A stretch of 12,651 nt of DNA from Halococcaceae archaeon (GCA_007129135.1 SKWB01000095.1:1-12651), one strand, 5' to 3'. Positions 1 through 6,986 are shown, counted from the stretch's first letter. Program-made: numbers and translations. The notes: generated by a model not told the origin, from the sequence alone.

Positions 1-283
1 CGACCGTGTCGGGGTCTGCGCCCATGATGAACGCCCAGTACTGCCAGACGTCGAGGAAGGGGATCACGCCGAAGACGGTCGTGAACGGGAAGTAGTTCCG
101 GAGCGCGTTGCCGAACTCCGCCCGGTAGGCCCAGATCTCGCTCGGAACCAGCCCGATCCGGCCGAGGGCGATCCAGAGCAGGATCAGGATCGCGATCACG
201 CCGCCGATCCCGAGCGCCCAGGTGATCCGCTTCGAGCGTTTGATCTCCTCGTATCGCTGCTGGACGTCGGTGTTGTAGCTCAT
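1..283 (-). CDS. phnE: Phosphonate-type ABC transporter permease PhnE, N-terminal part (cut by window edge)
   Basis: Only the first 94 codons are in the window; the gene runs off the left edge. The protein begins with MSYNTDVQQRYEEIKRSKRI, a charged cytoplasmic N-terminus, followed by one clear membrane segment at about residues 22-40 and then an aromatic-rich stretch. The EAA loop that contacts the ATPase lies outside the window. The ATG (complement of 281-283) overlaps the phnC stop codon as ATGA, so translation is probably coupled. The assignment as the permease of a phosphonate/phosphite/phosphate importer rests mainly on its place directly after phnD and phnC and on the N-terminal membrane topology. 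Context makes this likely, but the visible sequence alone is not diagnostic. Confidence 0.8.
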   Translation of the reverse strand, partial: MSYNTDVQQRYEEIKRSKRITWALGIGGVIAILILLWIALGRIGLVPSEIWAYRAEFGNALRNYFPFTTVFGVIPFLDVWQYWAFIMGADPDTV

Positions 284-1083
284 ACGTTCCCTCGCACGAC
301 CTCGTCGCTCGCCGAACTCCCCGTGGCGATCTCGGCGTCATCGGTTTCACCCTCCTCGTAGCCGTGTTCGAGCGTGTCGTAGATCTCGTCGACGACCTCC
401 AGGTCGAAGTCGTCCTGGTAGCCGTCGAAGAGCAGTTCGCCGTCCTTGAGCCCGAGGAACCGGACCCCAAACTCGCGGGCGAGGTCGACCTGGTGCAGGC
501 TGACGATCGAGGTGATATCCCTGTCCTCGGCGGCGTCGCGAAGATAGCGCATCACGGTGCGTGAACTGGAGGGGTCGAGGCTCGCGACCGGTTCGTCGGC
601 GAGCATGATCTTCGGCTTCTGGACGAGCGCGCGCGCGATGCCGACGCGCTGTTGCTGGCCGCCGCTCATTCGGCGGGTCTGTTGCTGGGCCTGATCGAGC
701 AGGCCGACGGCGTCAAGCGCCTCGAGCGCCTCCATCTTGTCCTCGTGGTCGTTCATCTGGAGCGCGCTTCGGACGAAGTCGGTCCGGCCCAGAGCGCCGG
801 TCAGCGCGTTGCCGTAGGCGCTCATCTGCCCGATGATGTTGTGCTGCTGGAAGATCATCGCGACGTCCTCGCGCGGACCGGTCACCTCCTCGTCGTCGAT
901 GTAGACCGCGCCCTCGGTCGGTCGAGTCAGCCCCGTCATACAGCGGAGCAACGTCGACTTCCCCGCCCCGGAGATCCCCAGCATGACGACGAACTCGCCG
1001 GCAGGAATCTCGAAGGAGACGTCCTTCAGCGCGTGGACGTTCCCGAAGGATTTGCTCAGGTTCTCCACTCGTATCGTGCTCAT
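280..1083 (-). CDS. phnC: Phosphonate-type ABC transporter ATP-binding protein PhnC
   Basis: This 267-aa ABC ATPase would power import of phosphonate, phosphite or related oxyanions at the inner face of the membrane. All nucleotide-binding motifs are visible: Walker A GISGAGKST (36-44), Q-loop Gln79, signature SGGQQQR (140-146), Walker B IMLADE (159-164) with catalytic Glu164, D-loop SLD (168-170) and switch His197. Residue 37 is Ile where PhnC proteins usually have Pro (GPSGAGKS), a mild variant. The last 35-40 residues form an acidic tail (EEGETDDAE) beyond the ATPase core, as is common in haloarchaea. Its TGA overlaps the phnE ATG by 4 nt, and it starts 56 bp after phnD ends. The family is PhnC-like because of the motifs and the PhnD partner; the true substrate cannot be read from the sequence. 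Confidence 0.93.
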   Translation of the reverse strand: MSTIRVENLSKSFGNVHALKDVSFEIPAGEFVVMLGISGAGKSTLLRCMTGLTRPTEGAVYIDDEEVTGPREDVAMIFQQHNIIGQMSAYGNALTGALGRTDFVRSALQMNDHEDKMEALEALDAVGLLDQAQQQTRRMSGGQQQRVGIARALVQKPKIMLADEPVASLDPSSSRTVMRYLRDAAEDRDITSIVSLHQVDLAREFGVRFLGLKDGELLFDGYQDDFDLEVVDEIYDTLEHGYEEGETDDAEIATGSSASDEVVRGNV

Positions 1084-1139
1084 AGGCGGTGGTGTGTTCG
1101 GTAATCTTCCCGTTCGATGGTTTAGTGTGTCGGTTTCGG

Positions 1140-2222
1140 CTACTCGACGTCGCCGAACTCGAGACCCAGTTCCTCCTGGACGTCGACGATCGGCTGCAGG
1201 TCGTCCATACCGCCCTCGCGCACCCCGGTGAACCAGAGGACGTTCTCCGCGTCCTCGTCCGGAATGAGGTCCTCCTCTTCGGCGTCGAGCAGCGCCTCAG
1301 TGATCGCGTCGCGGGCGGGCGAGTCCCAGTTCGACCGGGCGACGATCGGCGCGTTCGGGATCGGGTCCGACTCGCCGATCAGCTGGAGTTCCGGCTCCTC
1401 GGTTCCGGCGCTCTCCTCGTAGTGGGGCATGTTCTCGAAGAACTCGTCTGAGAACTGCTCCGCAGGGATGTGGTCGACGACGGCGAACTCGCCGGTGCCG
1501 GCGGCCATCACGTCGCCGCGGTTGATCAGTTCCTCGCGGGCGGTCGCGTGGTCGGAGTAGTTCGCGGTGAAGTCGACCGGATCGCCCATCGGGGCGTCGC
1601 CGATGTCGAGTCCCGCCTGACTCAGCATGTAGAGCGGATAGAGGCCGCCGCTCACCGAGAGGTTGTCCGAGAACGCTATCTCGTGACCCTCCAAGTCGGT
1701 CAGTTCGTCGATCTCGTTGTCCGGAAGCGTCGTGATCGTCGCGTAGTAGACGTCGGAGCCGTAGGCGATCCGAATGCCGATGATGTCGACGACGTCCTCG
1801 CCGGCGATGGCGGCCGAGGGCGAGGCGTCCGCGATGTGCGCCTGGTTGTTCCGCAGCGATTCGAGCGTCGCGGAGTAATCAGAGGTCGGCTGGAGTTCGA
1901 TCTCGTAGCCGGTTTCGCTCTCCAAGTACTCCTTCATCGGGCCGTACTCCTCTAAAATGTCCGTGTCGGACTCCGCCGGGTTGAGGACGTAGTTGATCAC
2001 TTCGTCGTCGTCATCGTCGTGGTCGTCCCCACCGTCGTCGTGATCGTCCCCGTCGTCGCCGCCGTCCGCTCCGTCGTCGGCCGGGTCGGCGCCGTCGTCC
2101 GCTGGGTCGTCGGCACCGTCGTCGAGACATCCTGCGAGCCCCGTGATCCCAACCGCCCCCGTGAGTTTCAGGAAGTTCCGTCGGTTGCTGTCCGTCGCGC
2201 CGGGTTGTGTGCGCCGCATCAC
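1140..2222 (-). CDS. phnD: Phosphonate-type ABC transporter substrate-binding lipoprotein PhnD
   Basis: This 360-aa extracytoplasmic binding protein is the first gene of the phnDCE group. It has a Tat signal (SNRRNFLKLTG, residues 12-22) and a lipobox LAGC with Cys32 as the likely lipid anchor. Next comes a 42-residue linker (33-74) with 23 Asp, including two tandem PADDGAD units (40-53) and two His. The mature domain begins near residue 75 with VINYVLNPAESD and continues with YGPMKEYLESETGYEIEL, a layout typical of PhnD/type 2 periplasmic binding proteins. Length is slightly above the family norm because of the linker. Met1 and Met2 are adjacent, so either may be used. No C-P lyase or phosphonatase gene is in the window, so the ligand could be phosphonate, phosphite or phosphate. 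Confidence 0.92.
   Translation of the reverse strand: MMRRTQPGATDSNRRNFLKLTGAVGITGLAGCLDDGADDPADDGADPADDGADGGDDGDDHDDGGDDHDDDDDEVINYVLNPAESDTDILEEYGPMKEYLESETGYEIELQPTSDYSATLESLRNNQAHIADASPSAAIAGEDVVDIIGIRIAYGSDVYYATITTLPDNEIDELTDLEGHEIAFSDNLSVSGGLYPLYMLSQAGLDIGDAPMGDPVDFTANYSDHATAREELINRGDVMAAGTGEFAVVDHIPAEQFSDEFFENMPHYEESAGTEEPELQLIGESDPIPNAPIVARSNWDSPARDAITEALLDAEEEDLIPDEDAENVLWFTGVREGGMDDLQPIVDVQEELGLEFGDVE
2001..2126 (-). repeat. Low-complexity Asp-rich linker-coding segment in phnD
   Basis: The segment codes for residues 33-74 of PhnD, directly after the lipobox Cys. It is made of GAC/GGC/GCC-type codons giving DD, GAD and HDD units. Two exact copies of PADDGAD sit side by side at residues 40-53. 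Such tethers keep the binding domain away from the membrane in haloarchaeal lipoproteins. The repeated codons make the tract prone to length change by slippage. Confidence 0.75.
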
Positions 2223-2544
2223 GTTGATCTATTCGGCGTCTGTAATGAGAGTTCCTATGTCTGATTCGTATAGGTATCGTTCCCTCAGTAACGCTATAGA
2301 GACCTGTCGGCCGAACGGTGTCGATCGCGTCTCCCACGCGACAGAGCCGTCGAGGCTCCACGCAGTGTCGGTTCGGGAGTCGAGAACTCCTTCCCGGTTT
2401 CCCGCCGTTTTCGGTGCGTCGGTCCGCCGTGAGAACGAACCGTTTCGGTGATACGATCGAGACCGATCGCCACCTGAAATCCTATAGAGCGTGGGATCGG
2501 TTCGCACGGAAAACGCTCCGAATGGTCGAATATATAGCGCTCGA
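2223..2544. other. 322-bp intergenic gap upstream of phnD, no convincing gene
   Basis: The gap lies between the end of the IMPase-family gene and phnD, both on the minus strand. There is no ATG on the minus strand within it. A plus-strand 64-codon ORF from 2257 has a basic, Arg/Ser-rich product unlike the acidic proteins around it. TATA-like islands occur on the minus strand at 2530-2537 (CTATATAT) and 2267-2274 (CCTATACG). Inverted repeats are GAGCC-5-GGCTC (2344-2358), GGAGT-5-ACTCC (2376-2390) and a nested GGTG/CGATCG...CGATCG/CACC (2447-2474). The gap probably holds the phnD promoter and leader. Confidence 0.5.
2267..2274 (-). promoter_or_regulatory. Possible TATA box for phnD
   Basis: On the minus strand this reads CCTATACG, centred about 48 nt before the phnD start, which would give a leader of roughly 20 nt. 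A second AT-rich stretch nearer the gene (CATTACA, 2241-2247) is about 22 nt from the start and is an alternative. I see no Shine-Dalgarno sequence before the ATG. Confidence 0.3.
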
Positions 2545-3339
2545 TCAGACCGAGAGGGGCGCACGTGCCGCTTCGAGGACGTCGTCGTGGACCGCGCCGT
2601 TCGACGCGACGATCCCCTCGCTGTCGTGTCGCCAGCGCTCCCCGTGGACGTCGGTCACGCGGCCGCCCGCCCGCCGGACGAGGTGGACGCCCGCCACCGT
2701 ATCCCACGGGTTCGCAGCGCCCTCGTAGAACACCCCGTCGATACCCCCGTCGGCGACCGCGGAGAGCGCGGCCTGTGCGCAGCCGAACCGGCGCATGTCG
2801 CCGAAGCGCTCGACGATCGCCCCCGCCGCGGCGGTGTACTCCGCTCTGTGGTCTCTGTCCCACCACATCGTCGGGATGACGGTACAGCGCTCGGGGTCGG
2901 TCCGGTCGCTCACACTCGTCTCGACGCCGTTTCGCCGGGCCGTCTCGCCCCCGACGTACCGGTCGCCGAGTGCGGGCATGACGTTCGCCGCGGCGACCGG
3001 GTCGCCGTCGACCACGGCCGCGACGCTCGTCGCCCAGACGGGGATCTCGCGGACGAAGTTGTTCGTGCCGTCGATCGGATCGACGATCCACGCCGCGCCC
3101 TGCTCGGGGACCTCCTTCAGCGCACCCTCCTCCTCGCCGACGATCGCGTCGTCCGGAAACGCCTCCGTGAGCACCGCGATCACGCGCTCTTGGGCCTCGC
3201 GGTCGGCCTCCGTCACGACGTCGGTCTTCTCGCCTTTCGTCTCCACCGCGATCCCGCGCCGGAAGCGAGAGAGCGCCACGTCGCCGCCCGCGCGGGCGGC
3301 GCGCTCCGCGACGGCGATCCGGTGTGCGATGTCGTCCAT
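2545..3339 (-). CDS. Inositol monophosphatase family phosphatase
   Basis: This 264-aa Mg-dependent sugar/inositol phosphatase belongs to the IMPase/FBPase superfamily. Visible motifs are KGEKTDVVTEAD (35-46), the metal-binding GEE (68-70), the hallmark DPIDGTNNF (87-95, with Asp87 and Asp90 as metal ligands and Thr92) and the C-terminal NPWDTVAG (210-217, with Asp213 as third-metal ligand), followed by LVRRAGG. Length matches the family. I chose the ATG at 3339 because homology begins there (MDDIAHRIAVAERAAR). The longer frame to 3438 would run across the start of the divergent HD gene and its promoter. A TATA-like box lies 25 nt upstream. The substrate could be inositol-1-phosphate, fructose-1,6-bisphosphate or another sugar phosphate; the sequence does not decide. 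Confidence 0.92.
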   Translation of the reverse strand: MDDIAHRIAVAERAARAGGDVALSRFRRGIAVETKGEKTDVVTEADREAQERVIAVLTEAFPDDAIVGEEEGALKEVPEQGAAWIVDPIDGTNNFVREIPVWATSVAAVVDGDPVAAANVMPALGDRYVGGETARRNGVETSVSDRTDPERCTVIPTMWWDRDHRAEYTAAAGAIVERFGDMRRFGCAQAALSAVADGGIDGVFYEGAANPWDTVAGVHLVRRAGGRVTDVHGERWRHDSEGIVASNGAVHDDVLEAARAPLSV

Positions 3340-3360
3340 ACCGGGAGGCGCCCGGCGAGG

Positions 3361-3368
3361 AGTATACG
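3361..3368 (-). promoter_or_regulatory. TATA-like box for the IMPase-family gene
   Basis: The minus strand reads CGTATACT, centred about 25 nt before the chosen ATG (3339). This spacing fits a leaderless archaeal transcript and supports that start over the longer frame. Confidence 0.5.
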
Positions 3369-3394
3369 CGCTCCGGTTCGTCCCGGGCCGACCG

Positions 3395-3402
3395 GTTTTT
3401 GT
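3395..3402 (+). promoter_or_regulatory. TATA-like box for the HD-domain gene
   Basis: The sequence GTTTTTGT is centred 26.5 nt before the ATG at 3425, as expected when transcription starts at the A of the start codon. The same 8-mer stands at nearly the same distance before rps8e (7873-7880). Confidence 0.5.
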
Positions 3403-3424
3403 CCCCGCCTCGCAAAGCCCGGCC

Positions 3425-4582
3425 ATGCAGGCGATCAAGGACGCCGTTCACGACTACGTCGACCTCTGTCCGCTCGCCGCGGACCTCCTCGACACGACCC
3501 CCCTCCAGCGGCTGCGACACGTCCGGCAGCTCTCGACCGTCGCGCTCGTCTACCCCTCTGCGAACCACACCCGCTTCGAACACTCGCTGGGCGTCTACCA
3601 CCTCGCACGCGAGGCCGCAGAGCGCCTCGACTTAGACGACGAAGACGCCCTCCGGGTGCGTGCCGCCGCCCTGCTCCACGACGTCGGTCACGGCCCGTTC
3701 GGCCACCAGACCGAACCCGCGATCGAACGCCACCTCGGTAGACACCACGACGAGGTCGAGGATCTGCTCTCGGCGACCGGCGTCGCGGACGTGCTGGCCG
3801 ATCACGGACTCTCGGTACCCGAGGTCGCCGAGACGATCGCGGGGGAGGCGGAGTACGGCCGACTCGTCTCCGGCGACCTCGACGTCGATCGGATGGACTA
3901 CCTGGTGAGGGACGCCCACCACACCGGCGTCCCTTACGGGACGGTCGACCACGGCCGGCTCCTCCGGGCGTTCGAGTACAGGGAGGGGAGACTCGTGCTC
4001 TCGGAGGGGAACGTCGCGACCGCCGAGAGCGTGCTCGTCGCCCGGACGCTGATGAACGCGACGGTCTATCGCCACCACGTCTCGCGGATCGCGGGGGCGA
4101 TGCTCGACCGAGCGGCCGAACGCCTCCTCGGGGCCGGCTTCGATCCCGAACGGTTCGCCCGCCTGACCGACCACGAACTGCTGGTGGCGTTCGGAGAGCG
4201 AGAGGCGACCGCGGAGGTCGCCCGACGGCTCGGAGAGCGCGATCTCTACAAACGCGCGGGCTGGTGGACCTGGGAGGAGGTCCCCGAAGCGCTCGTCGAC
4301 AACTCGTATCTCGACGTACGCACGCTCGAACGGAAGGTCGCCGGCCTCGCCGGGGTGGAAGAGAGAGACGTGATCCTCGACAACCCCGGCCGACCGTCGA
4401 TTCCCGAGTCGGGGGCGCACGTCGTGGTCGACGGCGAGGTCGAGAGGCTCGCCGACGTCTCGACGCTCGTCTCGGGCCTCGGCGCGTGTGCGCGCGAGCA
4501 GTGGCGCCTGGGCGTCTACGCCCCCGACGAGCACGTCGGTGCGGTCTCTGCGGCCGCGAGCGAGGTCCTCGGCACCGATTAG
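3425..4582 (+). CDS. HD-domain phosphohydrolase (COG1078/dGTPase-like)
   Basis: This 385-aa metal-dependent phosphohydrolase starts with MQAIKDAVHDYVDLCPLAAD. The N-terminal region PLQRLRHVRQLS...HTRFEHSLGVYHLA (26-61) and the motif LLHDVGHGPFGH (83-94) are hallmarks of HD proteins related to dNTP triphosphohydrolases and SAMHD1. The probable metal ligands are His53, His85, Asp86 and Asp155 within DLDVDRMDYL (151-160). Length is normal for COG1078-type archaeal proteins. The start at 3425 is supported by a promoter box 26 nt upstream and by the start of family similarity; the frame stays open upstream only as antisense to the IMPase gene. Likely activity is on nucleotides, but substrate and cellular role are unknown. 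It is divergent from the IMPase-family gene, with 85 bp between starts. Confidence 0.9.
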   Translation: MQAIKDAVHDYVDLCPLAADLLDTTPLQRLRHVRQLSTVALVYPSANHTRFEHSLGVYHLAREAAERLDLDDEDALRVRAAALLHDVGHGPFGHQTEPAIERHLGRHHDEVEDLLSATGVADVLADHGLSVPEVAETIAGEAEYGRLVSGDLDVDRMDYLVRDAHHTGVPYGTVDHGRLLRAFEYREGRLVLSEGNVATAESVLVARTLMNATVYRHHVSRIAGAMLDRAAERLLGAGFDPERFARLTDHELLVAFGEREATAEVARRLGERDLYKRAGWWTWEEVPEALVDNSYLDVRTLERKVAGLAGVEERDVILDNPGRPSIPESGAHVVVDGEVERLADVSTLVSGLGACAREQWRLGVYAPDEHVGAVSAAASEVLGTD

Positions 4583-4583
4583 A

Positions 4584-4601
4584 TCCGTCCGTACGGACGG
4601 A
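4584..4601. terminator. Perfect 18-bp palindrome between convergent genes
   Basis: TCCGTCCGT is followed directly by its reverse complement ACGGACGGA. It fills over half of the 31-bp gap between the stop of the HD gene (4582) and the stop of the methyltransferase gene (4614). The position suggests a bidirectional end signal or RNA hairpin, but no T-run follows, so it could also be a protein-binding site. Confidence 0.45.
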
Positions 4602-4613
4602 CAGCACTCCGTA

Positions 4614-5366
4614 TCAGATCGACGCCCGAAAGAGGCGTTTGGGGCTCGCGAACGTCCGCACGCCGTCCTCGCCGTACTCGATCGAGAACGCCTCGACCGC
4701 ACCCGCCGGTGGATCCGAAAAGCGCTCGGCGAGTCGCTCTCGGCGCTCTCTCGACGTACCGATCCGCGCCACCCAGTCGTCGTACGTGAGCGTCTTCGAG
4801 ACCGGGACCGACTCCTCGACCGAGAACCCCTCCGCTTCGAGCATCGACTGCCACTCAGGGAGCGTATACGACCGGACGTGCGTGGGGTCGCGCAGCCGTT
4901 CGACCCCGTTCAGGAACGCGTCGAGGTCGGGATCGGCGGGCGCGACGTTGTCCTCGACGATCAGAGAGCCCCCCGGGCGGAGGACGCGGGCGGCCTCCGC
5001 GACGAACCGTTCCGGCTCCGGGAAGTGGTGGGCCGCGATCCGGCAGGTCACCGCGTCGAACCCGGCGGTGAAGGGGAGGCGTTCGGCGTCCGCGACGACG
5101 CCCTCGACCCTCTCGATCCCGTCGGCGGTCGCCGCCATCGCCGGGGCCACGTCCGCCGCGACGACCTCCTCGACGCCGACTCCCACGAGCGCACGCGCGG
5201 TGTGGCCCGCCCCGGTCCCCACGTCGAGCACTCGGTCCGCATCGCCACACCACCCGGCGATCAGGTCGAGGTCCTCGCCCTCGCGATGGGCCGTGACCTC
5301 GGCGTAGTCGGCCGCCGCCCGGTCGAAGCTGTCGGCGGTCGTCCGTTTCCGCTCCGATCCCCTCAT
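4614..5366 (-). CDS. Class I SAM-dependent methyltransferase (UbiE/Methyltransf_11-like)
   Basis: This 250-aa soluble protein has a Rossmann methyltransferase core. It starts with SFDRAAADYAEVTAHREGED (13-32), a typical lead-in. Motif I VLDVGTGAG (46-54) binds SAM, and Asp72 at the end of the second strand (EVVAADVAPAMAATA) should bind the ribose. VVADAERLPF (90-99) matches the adenine-binding motif, and AVTCRIAAHHFPEPERF then LRPGGSLIVEDN (129-140) match the later core strands. The ATG overlaps the pyrF stop as ATGA, so it is probably co-translated with pyrF. No pathway link to pyrimidines is evident. The substrate is unknown; a quinone, small-molecule or lipid methyltransferase are all possible. 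Confidence 0.88.
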   Translation of the reverse strand: MRGSERKRTTADSFDRAAADYAEVTAHREGEDLDLIAGWCGDADRVLDVGTGAGHTARALVGVGVEEVVAADVAPAMAATADGIERVEGVVADAERLPFTAGFDAVTCRIAAHHFPEPERFVAEAARVLRPGGSLIVEDNVAPADPDLDAFLNGVERLRDPTHVRSYTLPEWQSMLEAEGFSVEESVPVSKTLTYDDWVARIGTSRERRERLAERFSDPPAGAVEAFSIEYGEDGVRTFASPKRLFRASI

Positions 5367-6172
5367 CGGTACCGGTTCAGCCGCTTCTTCAGCCGTTTGG
5401 CCGCCTCGCCGGCCGCCCGGTCGAAGCGTTCGCCCTCGCCCGCGAAGATGATCCCCCGCGAGGAGTTGACGAGGCCAGTGCCACCCGAGAGGCCGAACTC
5501 GACGGCCGCCTCGGCGTCGCCGCCCTGCGCACCGATGCCCGGGACCAGAAACGGGAGGTCGGGGACCTGCTCCCGGAGCGACTCCAGTTCCTCGGGGGCG
5601 GTCGCGCCCACCACGAGCCCGACGTTCCCGTTCGCGTTCCAGAGCTCACAGAGCGCGGCGACGCGCTCGTAGACCGTCTCGCCGGAGGCGAGTTCGAGGT
5701 CCTGGAGGTCCGCACCCCCAGGGTTCGAGGTCCGACAGAGCACGAAGACGCCCTTTCCCTCGCGCGAGAGGAACGGTTCGAGCGAGTCCCGACCCATGTA
5801 GGGGTTGACGGTGATCGCGTCGGGAGCGTGGCCGCTGCCACGACTCTCGAGAAGGCCCGCGTACCGTCTCGCCGTGTTGCCGATGTCGGCCCGTTTCGCG
5901 TCCAGGACCACTGGAACCCCCTTCCCGTGGGCGTACGCGATCGTCTCCGTGAGCGCCCGCCAGCCGTCGGGGTCCTCGTAGAACGCGGCGTTTGGCTTGT
6001 AGGCCGCGGCGTGTTCGTGCGTCGCGTCGATTATCCGGCGGTTGAACGCCCAGCGCGGGAGGTCGTGTTCGGCGAGGTGCTCGGGCAGTCGATCGGGCTC
6101 GGGGTCGAGGCCGACACAGAGGACGCTGTCGGCCCGTTGGATCCGCTCGCCGAGTCGCTCGAAGAAGTCCAT
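5363..6172 (-). CDS. pyrF: Orotidine 5'-phosphate decarboxylase (type 2 PyrF)
   Basis: This 269-aa enzyme converts OMP to UMP, the last step of de novo pyrimidine synthesis. Early substrate-site residues are in VLCVGLDPEPDRLP (17-30) and YKPNAAFYE (58-66, Lys59). The catalytic core is LDAKRADIGNTA (90-101) with Lys93 and Asp96; many type 2 enzymes have RGD where this has RAD. Later come PGIGAQGGD and the phosphate-binding SRGIIFAGEGERF. Length and motifs fit the longer type 2 subfamily. I chose the ATG at 6172 (MDFFERLGERIQ) over the upstream ATG at 6196, which adds eight residues (MLAGSRVG) without family character. Its TGA overlaps the methyltransferase ATG by 4 nt. Confidence 0.95.
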   Translation of the reverse strand: MDFFERLGERIQRADSVLCVGLDPEPDRLPEHLAEHDLPRWAFNRRIIDATHEHAAAYKPNAAFYEDPDGWRALTETIAYAHGKGVPVVLDAKRADIGNTARRYAGLLESRGSGHAPDAITVNPYMGRDSLEPFLSREGKGVFVLCRTSNPGGADLQDLELASGETVYERVAALCELWNANGNVGLVVGATAPEELESLREQVPDLPFLVPGIGAQGGDAEAAVEFGLSGGTGLVNSSRGIIFAGEGERFDRAAGEAAKRLKKRLNRYR

Positions 6173-6196
6173 ACCCACGCGACTCCCGGCGAGCAC

Positions 6197-6205
6197 CTGA
6201 TACTG
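6197..6205 (-). promoter_or_regulatory. Possible TATA-like box for pyrF
   Basis: The minus strand reads CAGTATCAG, centred about 29 nt before the chosen pyrF start (6172). The match is weak but well placed. The rest of the 157-bp divergent gap to the HAD gene holds two short hairpins, GCCCG-CGA-CGGGC (6215-6227) and CCCTCA-C-TGAGGG (6254-6266). Confidence 0.3.
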
Positions 6206-6329
6206 TCGACTGTGGCCCGCGACGGGCTCTCGCCGTCACTGCGATGGAGGAGACCCTCACTGAGGGACGGCGACGGTACCGACGGTCCCGTTCGGGTAGG
6301 CTCAAATCCCCCGGGTGCGTACGGGGGCT

Positions 6330-6986
6330 ATGGCACCCGACGCGGTCGTGTTCGACCTCGATTACACCCTCGCGGTGGCCGAACGTGACCGCCAGACGCT
6401 GCTCGACGAGGCCGCGGCCGCGGTCGGTACGTCGCCGATCGGTCGCGACGAGTACCACGACGTCCACCTCGCGAACCACTCCCACGAGACCCGCGCACCG
6501 ATCTTCGCCGAACTGATCGAGGGGAGCGAGACCGACGCCGACCGGGTCGCGACCGCCTACCGCGAGGGTATCGCCGCCTCGCTCAGGCCGGTCGACGGCG
6601 CGGAGGCGATGATCGAGGAGCTCAGAGAGGAGTACCGCGTGGCTCTCCTGACAAACGGCCCGAGCGTCGCCCAGCGCGACAAGCTCGCCACGCTCGGCTG
6701 GGAGGGGCTGTTCGACGCGGCGATCGTCACCGGAGAGATCGGTACCGGAAAGCCCGACAGACGGGCGTTCGAGGCGATCTGCGAGGCGGTGTCGGTCTCC
6801 CCTACCGACGCGGTCTACGTCGGGGACGAGGTCGGAACCGACGTCCACGGCGCCAGCGGCGCCGGGATGTACGCGATACAGGTACTCTACCCCGGTGGGC
6901 CGAAGCCCGACGCGACCGCGACCGCGCACGTCGAGCGCTCGCACCTCCCGACCGACCTCCCACCCGTCGTCCGGCGGATTAGCTAG
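6330..6986 (+). CDS. HAD-superfamily hydrolase (subfamily IA phosphatase-like)
   Basis: This 218-aa enzyme is probably a small-molecule phosphatase. The four HAD motifs are in order: motif I FDLDYTL (8-14) with nucleophile Asp9 and acid/base Asp11; motif II LLTNGPS (106-112) with Thr108; motif III GKPDRRAF (140-147) with Lys141; and motif IV VGDEVGTD (164-171) with Asp166 and Asp171. An alpha-helical cap lies between motifs I and II (about residues 15-100). The ATG at 6330 puts motif I at the usual distance from the N-terminus; a GTG at 6315 would add only five residues. The gene is divergent from pyrF. Its TAG lies inside the end of the minus-strand gene at 6979, an 8-bp tail-to-tail overlap. 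Substrate is unknown. Confidence 0.9.
   Translation: MAPDAVVFDLDYTLAVAERDRQTLLDEAAAAVGTSPIGRDEYHDVHLANHSHETRAPIFAELIEGSETDADRVATAYREGIAASLRPVDGAEAMIEELREEYRVALLTNGPSVAQRDKLATLGWEGLFDAAIVTGEIGTGKPDRRAFEAICEAVSVSPTDAVYVGDEVGTDVHGASGAGMYAIQVLYPGGPKPDATATAHVERSHLPTDLPPVVRRIS

Noticed and set aside
2257..2451. 64-codon plus-strand frame in the gap before phnD
   Set aside because: Basic and Arg/Ser-rich, unlike haloarchaeal proteins, and antisense to the likely phnD promoter and leader.
3340..3438. N-terminal extension of the IMPase-family protein to an upstream ATG
   Set aside because: Would overlap the start of the divergent HD gene and both promoter boxes; family similarity starts at the ATG of 3339.
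2294..3601. Long minus-strand open frame of 435 codons over the IMPase-family gene
   Set aside because: Product is Arg/Gly/Pro-rich with no known motifs and lies in another frame of a well-supported gene; long shadow frames are expected in GC-rich DNA.
2491..3741. Plus-strand 416-codon frame antisense to the IMPase-family gene
   Set aside because: Shadow frame with basic, low-complexity product; it would cross the divergent promoter and the HD gene start.
3435..4607. Minus-strand 390-codon frame antisense to the HD gene
   Set aside because: Almost entirely Arg/Pro/Ser/Gly, no domains; opposite the convincing HD motifs.
4488..5672. Plus-strand 394-codon frame antisense to the methyltransferase and pyrF
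   Set aside because: No motifs, and the genes on the other strand have complete family signatures.
5646..6944. Minus-strand 432-codon frame covering the start of pyrF and the HAD gene
   Set aside because: Shadow of two genes on both strands; product is Arg-rich and featureless.
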